Of a stretch of 64,000 nucleotides of DNA, positions 26,371 to 35,692 are shown piece by piece. The DNA lies in NCBI RefSeq assembly GCF_002865645.1, contig NW_020194541.1, forward strand, positions 351,181 through 415,180. The letters are read 5' to 3'. The stretch comes from Hyaloscypha bicolor E (taxonomy: Eukaryota > Ascomycota > Leotiomycetes > Helotiales > Hyaloscyphaceae). Position 1 is the stretch's first letter. Each line of letters begins with the position of its first letter. Under the pieces are notes generated by a model. It had not been told where the DNA came from and did not search any database. It saw only the letters and a list, made by a program, of their open reading frames with translations. Position numbers and translations under genes: made by a program.

Positions 26371-26580
26371 AAACTAGAGCCGGTCGAAATTAAGGGCAAA
26401 GAGGAATTCGAGATAGAATTTATTATAGCCTATAAGAAAAGCAGAAAAGAAAGAAAATATCTTATTTATTAGAAAAGCTACTTACTAGCAGATAATATAT
26501 AGGAACTATTAAGTAATCTAGAGAATATAGCTTAAGAATTATAAGAATACTTGGAAAAAAGTAATATTATAATACTATTA
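26371..26580 (+). pseudogene. GypsyC integrase C-terminal chromodomain
   Basis: The frame at 26401 reads EEFEIEFIIAYKKSRKERKY, then LIY*KSYLLADNI*EL, then SNLENIAQELQEYLE. This matches the chromovirus chromodomain '..YLVKWKGYP..ENTWEP..NL.NA..LL.EY', with both Trp codons (TGG) turned to TAG. Chromodomains of this type direct integration towards methylated-histone heterochromatin. This supports placement in the MAGGY-like fungal chromovirus group. Confidence 0.88.
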
Positions 26581-27971
26581 GCCAAATAGAGATATAAAAA
26601 ATAAATACTTTTATTAGGAAACTATTAAAAAACCATATATTTATTCTTGGAAAAACTATATAAAAATTATTAAAAACTCTAATTTCTATATTCTATAAAT
26701 ACTCTACTCTCGTAATTACTTTTTATTATTCTTATTATTATTCTTATTAGAATTCTCTCGAGAAACAGGTAGTAAATTAGCCTATAAAGCTATTAGCTAT
26801 TAGCAAGAAATAAGAAAGAAGTAAGCTTACTTAATACTAAAGAATATTAATTATATTATTAAGAGTACTTTATACTTATACTAAGCTAGTAAGAATTACT
26901 TGACTTATTTCTTGGATTATTAGAGGAATTTATTAGCCTTAAATAATAGCTTTAATATAAGAAGTATATATAGTTTAGTATAGAAGAAAAGTAGTAATAG
27001 CCTTCTTTCTTTCGGGCAAAGAATAAGGAAAATACTTATATATATTAATGGCTTAAAAAAGGCGGTTTAATTATATTATATATATTTAAGGAACCTTAAA
27101 TAGTATTAGAATAAAAAATAAAAGAAGGAATTTATAACTTATAGAATTATATTTCTTATTCTTGAAATAATAGTAATTATATACCGAGTAATTATTACTC
27201 TTAATATAAGTAAGGTTAGGAAACTTAGTAATATTCTTGGAATATTAAAGATAGTAAGAGTAAATTAAGGATATAGGAGTATTAGCTAAACGGATAGTAA
27301 TAGGCTAATAAGTACTAAGAGAAGTATTTATCTTAATAAATAAAGAAATAGAAGAGGGAATTAGAAGGGGACTTAAATAAAGCTTAAATAAGGCTTAAAG
27401 GAGCTTAAAGGAGCTTAAAGAAGGCTTAAAGAAGGAAGGCAAGAAATAAGGAGGAGCTGGATATGGTATTATAGTTAAGGAAAAGGAAGGTTAGTTAGTA
27501 GAAAAAGAGAGGCCTTTTTATAATACTTTTTCCCTAAATAGTAATTATGAATTCGGAACTAGTTTTATACCAGGAATACCCAGAAAATTCTAAAGAAAGG
27601 ATTTATAAATAAACTAGAAGATCGGATTAACTTTTCTAAGCTTTTGGGCCTATAAAGTAATAATTTATTTGCAAATAGAGGCTAAGTTAGAATTTATGAA
27701 CTAATTAGGAGATTAGATAAGCTTTATATCTAATAGTATATACTATATTCATATTATCTTTATAAGAGGGAATTACTAGAGGTAATTTGCAAACTAGCTA
27801 GGAAGGATTAGTAAACTATATCCTTAACTCTATTACCTGGTATAATAATAGGGTAATTATAGGAAGTCTTTAGGGAAAGCTAGTAGCCAGGAAAGTTTTA
27901 GGGAAATATTTATAAAGCTATTTATAGTTTTCCCAGACCTCTTGGAAATAAGGGCCTAGAGAGAGGGTTAA
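26581..27971 (+). other. GypsyC 3' untranslated region with a short tandem repeat and polypurine tract
   Basis: No coding motif follows the chromodomain. A short tandem series of AGCTTAAAGGAGCTTAAAGA-type units lies at about 27380-27436. The tract TAGAGAGAGGGTTAA just before the 3' LTR (27957-27971) is the likely polypurine primer. Confidence 0.65.
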
Positions 27972-28274
27972 TATAATAGGCATATATAATAGTATATAGA
28001 CAGGTATTAGATATTATAGATCTAGTTTCCTATTTTGGGTATAGCTTATAATCGGAATTATATAGATTATATAGGATTTCCTAATTAAGTAAAGGGCTTT
28101 ATATACCTGGCTAAGTACTAGGGAATATATAGGGAAATGCTCCTAGCTTTGGAAGGGGTATTAATTAGTCTCTTATTAGAATTAATTCTTGGAATTAGTT
28201 ATACTTATAAGCATTATTCCGTAGCTTACTTACCTTGACTACTTGTATATTACCCTGCTATTACGTGCCTTATA
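27972..28274 (+). repeat. GypsyC 3' LTR (303 bp)
   Basis: Same length as the 5' LTR and aligned end to end; differences are C/T and G/A. It is followed by TTAAC (28275-28279), then by the pogo transposase frame. Confidence 0.93.
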
Positions 28275-30025
28275 TTAACGTGCCATATAGTAATAGAAGC
28301 AAGCAAACCCAAAGGCTATATACGAGAATATAATTATATAGTTTAATCAAGAGTTCTATTATAAGATTAGCTAGTAAATAGTCTCGATTACCTTGAGTAC
28401 TAAATATAATTATCTCGATTCCGATTTACGAAAAGATTAATAGCTTACTACCGCACGTATAAGCAAGCCAGAGTAACCTGTTCTCGAATTTATCTTATTT
28501 AAATAGTAATAGAAATTACAAAAAAATAAGGCTATAATAATAAGTAATTTATTTAAGAGCAAGACACATGAGATTTGGTACTAACTTTCTTAATATCGAA
28601 ATAAGCAAGAGCCCAAGTAATTAAATGGCTAGCTTACTAATTTCAAGAACAGATTTAATATTAAGGAATACTCTTACTATAGCAAAGAAATAACTATAGA
28701 TATTAATAATCCACAAATAATTAAGTAAATAGAGGAATACCGGGAGCTAGTAGCTACATATCTCCCTAAGAATATTTTGAATATAGATAAGACTAGTTTA
28801 TACTAGAAAATGTCTCTAAGCTATACGCTTATAATAGAGGCAGGAAGTAAAAGAAAGAAAAGCAAAGATTAAATTATACTTGCACTTACTATAAACGCTA
28901 CTAGTATAAATAAGTGGGAATTATGACTAGTAGGAAAATTGAAGAATCCTCATTACTTTGCGAAGATTAATTATTAATTACTTAGAGTATAATATTAGTA
29001 TAATAATTCCAGATAGATAATAGAAGTAATTATAGTTAATTACCTTTACTAGCTTAATAATAAGTATTATATATAGAACCGGCATATTCTTCTCTTTATA
29101 GATAACTTCTCAGGGCACGAATTAGGCATTATTCTTATTAGTAGAAAGACTACTTTATTATATATATAAGTTAAATGGCTTCCTGTAAATACTACCTCTT
29201 ACTAGTAACCATGCGATTAAGGTATTATTAATGCCTTTAAGATCTATTATTGCCGCTAGTAGGTAGCCTATATAGTTTAGTAATTTAATTAAAACAAGGA
29301 CCCTAATAAGTTAGTTATACTACTTTATACTATTAATTAGATAGTTCATATCTGGAATAACTTTATTAAGCCCTCTATAATTATTAATTGCTTTTACAAA
29401 TTAACTCTCATTTCAAAACCTACTCTTGGTAAAGATCTTAATACCTATAGCGAAATTAATCAGGAATAGCTTAGCTAGTAATAAATTGATTAATAAATAA
29501 CTATAAGCCTTAATTCCATAATTTAATAAACTTTCCAATTTATTAATCCCATTCCTATTACCGAATTTATCTCTTACCCTAACGAGATTATTACGGAAGA
29601 AGAGAACGAATTACTGAGTGCTATTATTAATTAATATATAGAGGCTAATTCAGAGGATATATAATCAGATATTAATAGAGAGAAGTAAGAGAAGCAAGCG
29701 GAGATTAGACAAATCAAGCTTATAGAAGCTATGGCTATACTTGATCTCTTAAATCTTTTTGAGAAATAGTAAGAGAGTAATTAAGTTAAAGTTATTCGCA
29801 AGCTAGATACTATTAAAGCGACTATTTACTAGCGGAAGATATAGCAAGCTCATTAAGCTATAATAGACTTATCTATAGGTAATTGGGGCATTATGAGACA
29901 TTAGGGTAAAGAGGTTATTTATATATCTTCAAATTCTGGTGATTTTTCTATTTTTATATATATATACGTGATTTTCTCGATATAAGGATACCTCGCATTA
30001 TCTTTAGTTTTTGGGGATAATTTCG

Positions 30026-30050
30026 GTATTCTTATAGCGAGGTTTTACTA
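30026..30050 (-). repeat. Pogo right terminal inverted repeat
   Basis: Reverse complement of the left terminus; ends GAGGTTTTACTA, followed by TA. The inner motif GAGGTATCCTTATATCGAG mirrors the left subterminal blocks. Confidence 0.88.
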
Positions 30051-30052
30051 TA

Positions 30053-31460
30053 TAACTATATATAAAAGTATATTAGTATTTATAAAGTCTATTAGTATAA
30101 GAATAAAAGAAGATAAGAAAAAGCTTTATATCTAATAAAAGCTATACTTTTTTTCTATTACTTTAAGATTAATATAGTTAAACTACTAGACTATAAAAGA
30201 TATAATTTATTAGTTATTACTAGAGACAACTTCTCAGGATAGGTTAAAGCTAGATCTTTAAAGAACCTAACTAGTAAGAAAATTACTAAGTTTATTTAGA
30301 AAGAAATTATTTACAGGTATAATTTATTTAGATAGCTTAAAATAAATAATAGATCGGAATTTAAAGAAATAATAATTCAGGAATTTAATAAGCTAGAAAT
30401 TAATAGGATTATTATTTTGGCCTATAATTCCAAAGGAAATAGTATAATTAAAAGAGTATATTAACCAATTATTTAAATACTTATTATACTTATAATAAGT
30501 AAAAAGAAGCTTTAAATAGATTTATTATTATATATTCTATTTACTAACCGAGTTATTATATATAAACTAACTGGATTTACTTCTTTTTATATAGTCTATA
30601 ATAAAGAAGCTATAATACCTATAGAAATATGCTTTCTAACCTAGAGAATACTTGGATAAGATAAAGTTTATAATAGAGAAATACTTCTAGAAATATATAT
30701 AAAGTAAATATAAATAAGAGATAAAGATATTAAAGAAGCCAGAATAAAGAAGAATAGAAAATACCGAGAGAAAAAGAAGTAATTTAATACTATTTACTAG
30801 ATTTATTTAAAGCCTATTTCCGAAAAGAATCTGGTTCTTATATATAATATTAAGTTAAGGAATATAAAGCTATTATATTACTAGCTTAGCCTATATAGAG
30901 TGAGGTATATAGATTAACTAAAAAGATACTATATACTAGAAAAGCTTAATAGTATTATACTCTAAAGAATATATACTAGGAATTAACTTAAGTAGTTTAT
31001 TAAAAGAAATAAATTCTGGTATTTCCCTAAAAATAAAGTTAATAATAAGTATATATCTATAAATAAATATTTTAAAATAGATATAGAACTAGAAAAGGAA
31101 GTAATTACAGAGTACTATAAGCAAAATAGTACTTAGGAAATTAAGAAAGCTACTAGTATTATTATATATATTCTAAAGTTACTAGAATTAGAAAAAGTAA
31201 AGTATATCTCTTTTATAAAAGACTAGAAAAAAGTATCTAATAATAAGAACTCTTCTTAACCTAGAATAAAGCTTATTACCTTTAATTCTTTATATACTTT
31301 TAACTTTTTCTTCCGATTATTATTTATAACCTTTGGAAATTATTATTATTAGACTATTATTCTAGAAATTAGATAAGCTTTATTATTACTTATTTCTTAC
31401 TATTATCTAATTATTATTACTAGATAGTATTCTTAATATAAGATTCTATTATTAGTTCTT
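30053..31460 (+). pseudogene. GypsyA integrase, second half of zinc finger, core and C-terminus
   Basis: Resumes in frame after the TA: YISIYKVYQYKNKRRQEKAL (C-x2-C relic). Core: KINIVKL (first Asp to Asn, 30171-30173), VITRDNFSGQVKARSLKNLT, INNRSEFKE (second Asp to Asn, 30345-30347) and NSIIKRVYQP (Glu to Lys, 30450-30452; ancestrally NGIVERGHQP). All three catalytic acids are lost by G-to-A changes. The C-terminal region extends to about 31250 as decaying basic sequence. Confidence 0.87.
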
Positions 31461-33210
31461 AGAAATTAAATATAAAATATCTCTTTTAGTATATAAATAA
31501 ATAGGGAATTAAGAGATTATTTTATGAATTCTTAATTCCGAACTATAATACTTTTCAGAAAGTTCTTATAATATAAATAATAACTATATATAAAGATAAG
31601 AAAAGAAGAGAAAAAGAAGAAAGGCCTTATATATATCTCTTACTAAACTAGAAACCTTTTAAAAGCCCTACTTGCTCTTTTAACTAGCTATTCTTATAGC
31701 TTATACCAATCTAAAACTTAATTATAATATCTATAAATCTCGACTTTAACTTAAATTATTATTATAAGTTTCCTTATAATATCCAAATAAACTTCCTAAT
31801 TAGAAGTTATATATGAATAGAATAGCCAAACTAGAAGCCCTATAAGAAGAAAGAAAAACCTTATTAAACCTAATAATTATTTCTAAAGATATTTAATAAT
31901 ATATAATTCTAGAAATCTCTCAGATATTAGATAAACTAGATCTGCTTATTTAAAGCCTATCTTATATCTAGTTTACCTCTTATTAAAAAACTTATCTTTT
32001 CTCCTATATACTATAGCTACTTTAAAAGTATATACTAAGACTTAGTTAGTATATTATATATTTCTACTTTTATATAAGAAGAAATTCTTCTATATAGAAC
32101 TCTTTCTCTAGCTATAATACTGTTTTATTACTAGAAACTAATTTTTTTTATAAAAAGCTAATATAATTTACTAATTCTTACTATTAATCTATTTCTTGCT
32201 ATTAAATATTATCTGAGTAATTAAGAAGATACCTTTAATACTATATTCTTAATACTTTAGAATATCTAATCTTTTTATATTCTATATTAATTTTAATATT
32301 AATTATTTCAAACTTAATAATAGTACTATAAACTTTATTTATATAATCTTATAATTCTTCTTTTTATAATCTCTAAAGTCTTTAATATTACTTTTATAAA
32401 TATAGATATTACTTTAAAGTCCTAGCTAACTAAATAGTTTTATATTATATAAAATCAACTTTAATAAATACTAAATAAATATAATTAGCTTTCGGAAAAG
32501 ATATAGATTAGTTTTAAAAAAAATAATATCTTATTCTAAGTTATTTCTTAATCTTATTATTCTAACTTCTTTTCTATTAATACTTATTTTATACTTTCCT
32601 AATATCTTTAGTATATTTATATATTTTATCTTTTATATATTTCTTATATTATTTCCTTTCTTTTATATTATTCTTTAAATTAATAGAAATGTTTCTAAAT
32701 AAATAAGGAATTAGAATATATTTATATTATGAAATTTTCGTTATTTTCTTCTATATTCTAATACTTTAGATACTATTACTATATTTATATTTCTATTATA
32801 TTATCTTCTTATTTTCCTATTATTGCTATTTAGTTTAATTTGTCTTAATTATTTCCTAGATTATATTTCCTTAAGTATATATATTAGTATTCTTTTCTAT
32901 AATAGAAGCTTAATTCCATATTTTACTTTCTATAACTATTCCTAATTCGTAATTATATTATCTTAAATATATCTAATTATTATATCTATTTTCCCTATTA
33001 TATATACTACTATTTTAGCTTTATTTTCTTACTAGAAAGAAAGAAAAACTCGAATATATATAATACCTTTATATAATTCAAGTCTGTTCTAATTTACTCT
33101 TTATTTTAGAAAGTATTTAAAAGAAATCCTTATAATCTCGAGAACCTTTAACTTTATAACCTATAATATTATACTAATAATACCTTTATAATACTTTTAA
33201 GAATAATAAA
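31461..33210 (+). other. GypsyA downstream region, no recognisable product
   Basis: Strongly AT-rich. A plus-strand frame beginning near 31813 (MNRIAKLEALQEERKTLL, with stops read as Gln) looks coiled-coil-like for about 60 codons, but I cannot assign it. From 32200 to 33200 I see only low-complexity TA/TTA-rich sequence. Confidence 0.45.
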
Positions 33211-35390
33211 ATGGCTAAAAAATAGATTTCTTAAGCTAGTAAAGTATAGTAACTAGTTCTTATAAGCTATGGTATTATTAAAAGCCTATAAATTAATAGT
33301 ATTAAAGTTTAGAGTATTAAGAGAGCTTAGGTAATTATAGAAGAACTACTAATACTAGAAAAGATAGCTATAATTACTGAATTTAATACGAATATCCTAA
33401 ATAAGCTAAGCAGTATATATAATAAGTTCTTAAAGTAGAAAACCTTTATTAGAGACAGAACTAGACTGGAATTAACTAAGAAGAAGCTAATTTAATAAAG
33501 CCTAGTAAGAAAACTACTAGTAAGACTAGTAAAACTAGTATAACTAGATAAGAAGAACCTGGGAAGAAAGGAAAGTAAGCTAAACCTAAGACTCCTAATA
33601 GATAGCGAAAATCTGAGTACTAGTCTAAGTATAAGGCTAGTAAAATAGAGGAAAATAAAGAGGAAAATAAGGAAGAACTCTTTATTTTAAAGAAAAAGAT
33701 ATTATCTAGAAAGACTCCTATATCTATACCTAGAATTAAGAAGTAGAAGACTAAGGATATAAAGTCCGGGGAACTTAAAGAAAATATCTAATATACCTAT
33801 AAGATACCAGCTAAATAGAAGTTAATACTTATTTAATAGAATAAGTATATTATTTAAGGAAATATATAATAGTATTTTGGGATCTATTTATAAGTAAGAA
33901 TATTATAGGATTACTAATGAATTCCTTAAAGCTTTTTATATAATATATATTTAGTAACTTACTAATACTTTCTTTATTAATATATAAGATATTAAGGATA
34001 TTCTAAAGCTAGTTACTAAGATTTATAAAGTTACTAAAGGCAAGAAGTATATTTCTATTACTTGGGTAAATAAGGCAATACAGGATTTCTTTTATAAAAA
34101 CCAGGAAATTAAGAAATATAAATATAAGTATTATATTTCTAATTAATTTTACCCAAATTTATAGCTCTAATTTAATATTTTAGTTCCTGTTCCTGAGTCT
34201 AATACTATTAATTTAGATATAAATAACTATATTTATAAAAAGAATTACCTAAAATAAATTAAAAAGCTTAATATTTAAGAGCTCTTAATAGAAGAGATAG
34301 AAATATTATAGTTCTATTTCTGAAAAGATAATATATTAAAGTATAGAGATCTAGATAATAGCTACTTTACCTTAGTCTTTTAACTTTTAATAGCAGATCT
34401 ATTAATATAGCTCGGATTTTATAAGGTATTAAATAAGTATCTTATTTATCTAGTTATTTACCCTTAACTAGCCTAATACTATATTCCTGAAAATATTAAT
34501 TATAATTAGTATAAAGGTAATACTAAAGATCTGGCTATTACTAAAGCTTTAAGTAGTAAATTTTATCTTAGTAAAAAGTATTAAAATATTAGCTATATTT
34601 TTCTTATAAACTATAAGAAGGCTATTATCTTTAGTAAGAAGTTCTTTAAAGATATTAATTACTTTTTTATTTCTAATAAATTTAAGCCGGAAATAGCCAA
34701 GGAAATAGGCAAGTATTTACTAAAGGTAATAGGAAAAAAGACTCCGAGTATAGTTTATTTAACTAGATAAATAAATGCTTTTAGCTAGGTAATTTATAAG
34801 TCTGGAATTATAAATAAGTATTAATTCTCGAATAATATATAAATTAAAGAATAGCTTAATAATAATTTGCTACTTAATAGGCCTTTTACTATAATTCTAA
34901 TAAGTCTAGTTATTATTAAGAATAAAATATGCGAAAATAGAGTTTTTTATAAGATTATTAAAGCCTCTTATCTAGAGGTTTCCTCTCCTATTAAAGATTA
35001 ATTTAAGAATATTATAAATAATACGAAATTTAAAGGGGTTATTTATTTAGAGTATATTAGTATAATTTATAATATGATTTACTATAATAAGCCTTCTTAA
35101 TATCTAGTAATAAAAGCAGAAATTAAGTAATAATTAAAGGCAAATACTAATTAATAAGAAGAACTATATCGGATTTAGTATAAGAATATAGTTAAGCGGG
35201 TTCGGATTATTTTTAAGCAAGTTCGGGAATATAAAATAAGACTATTTAAGAATAATAAGTCTTATTTTAGGTATATAAAGAAGAAATTGGATTAGCTAAT
35301 AAAAGAGGATCCTAATTATTTTATTATTTCGGATTCTAAATAGGATTTTTCTATTATTTTTAGTACTTAGGGAATAAGTATAAATAAATA
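33211..35390 (+). pseudogene. Unassigned long coding relic downstream of the GypsyA integrase
   Basis: An ATG at 33213 opens a plus-strand frame (MAKKQISQAS after reading TAG/TAA as Gln). After at least one frame change near 33500 there is a Lys/Ser/Pro-rich linker (KTSKTSTTR, PGKKGKQAKP) and then an apparently globular stretch of about 500 codons to 35390. That stretch includes KYRDLDNSYFTLVFQLLIAD, AITKALSSKF, SYIFLINYKKAIIF, SPIKDQFKNI and RRIQYKNIVKRV-like segments. It ends within about 15 bp of the 3' LTR. The length and consistent frame show it was a real protein. I do not recognise the family. It may be an accessory ORF of GypsyA, a captured host gene, or an older unrecognised insertion. 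Confidence 0.6.
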
Positions 35391-35402
35391 GGGAGTTAGA
35401 TA

Positions 35403-35687
35403 TAATATAGCAGGCCATATTCTCCAAAAATTATATTATTTTAGTAGTTTTAAGGTTTAGATTATATAGTAAAGGCTATAGTCTTTTATATATAACTTGC
35501 GGAAATTATATAAGAAAGCTAGTTTTTCTATAGTCTTAGAGAATAGTTCTTTCTAAGTATTTAATTAATTAAGCTTTTATATACTATATATTATTTATGC
35601 TTTTAATTTATTATTTTACTATTAAGTTACGTTTTGTACTCTAGTATATTTTATATAGGTTTTTGTTTTATTATAGTTTCTCTCTTA
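35403..35687 (+). repeat. GypsyA 3' LTR (285 bp)
   Basis: Aligned with 6162-6460 except for the 14-bp duplication in the latter. It keeps more C/G (GGCCATATTCTCC, TTACGTTTTGTAC). It is followed by TAATA (35688-35692) and then by GypsyD sequence on the minus strand. The tract AGGGAGTTAGA just upstream is a candidate polypurine primer. Confidence 0.85.
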
Positions 35688-35692
35688 TAATA

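Larger units (their letters stand above)
21282..28274 (+). mobile_element. GypsyC, chromodomain Ty3/gypsy (chromovirus) inserted in the pogo element
   Basis: 6993 bp with 303-bp LTRs of equal length (21282-21584 and 27972-28274) and a perfect 5-bp duplication TTAAC (21277-21281 and 28275-28279). Gag with two zinc knuckles, protease, RT, RNase H, integrase and a C-terminal chromodomain are all readable in order on the plus strand. It is the innermost and hence youngest element of this stack. Decay is by substitution only, with no detectable indels between the LTRs. Confidence 0.95.
21227..29856 (+). pseudogene. Pogo/Fot1 transposase (DDD), split by GypsyC
   Basis: A possible ATG at 21227 (TCTATGGCTTCC) opens a frame that reaches the GypsyC target TTAAC at 21281 and resumes in the same frame at 28280. 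DNA-binding region: ATARISKPEQ-like LTTARISKPEQ and FKNRFNIKEYS, the CENP-B-type helix-turn-helix of fungal pogo transposases. Catalytic core: NIDKTSLYQKM (Asp 28786-28788; usual NMDETGLFWKM), LFIDNFSGHELG (Asp 29101-29103) and QPCDQGIINAFK (Asp 29215-29217). All three Asp are retained, but many former Gln and Trp codons are TAA/TAG, so it is dead. The frame ends near 29856. The protein would cut and paste the element at TA sites. Confidence 0.9.
20911..30050 (+). mobile_element. Pogo/Fot1-like DNA transposon inserted in GypsyA, split by GypsyC
   Basis: Bounded by TA duplications (20909-20910, 30051-30052) and by inverted termini TAGTAAAACCTCGCTATAAG (left copy with one mismatch). After removing GypsyC and its extra TTAAC, the element is about 2.1 kb, typical for Fot1/pogo. 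It encodes a CENP-B/DDE-family transposase relic. It keeps noticeably more CpA and TpG than the surrounding elements, so RIP has been lighter. Joining the GypsyA sequence on its two sides at one TA restores the integrase frame exactly. Confidence 0.93.
6162..35687 (+). mobile_element. GypsyA, Ty3/gypsy retrotransposon inserted in GypsyD, split by GypsyB and a pogo element
   Basis: Direct LTRs at 6162-6460 and 35403-35687, flanked by TAATA on both outer sides (6157-6161 and 35688-35692). Internal plus-strand domains appear in order despite two large insertions: gag (7480-9498), protease (about 17600), RT/RNase H (18600-20200), integrase zinc finger (20780-20908 continuing at 30053) and integrase core (30150-30460). 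Removing the inserts leaves about 12.5 kb, long for gypsy, because about 4 kb follows the integrase, including an unassigned coding relic at 33211-35390. The AT-rich TAATA duplication alone is weak, but the interrupted GypsyD domain order supports the boundary. Confidence 0.85.

Noticed and set aside
33211..35390. Crypton- or Starship-type tyrosine recombinase (DUF3435/FluG-like) as the identity of the unassigned relic
   Set aside because: A KYRDLD...FTLVFQLLIAD stretch is vaguely reminiscent, but I could not find the R...HxxR...Y arrangement or the flanking blocks, so I leave it unassigned.
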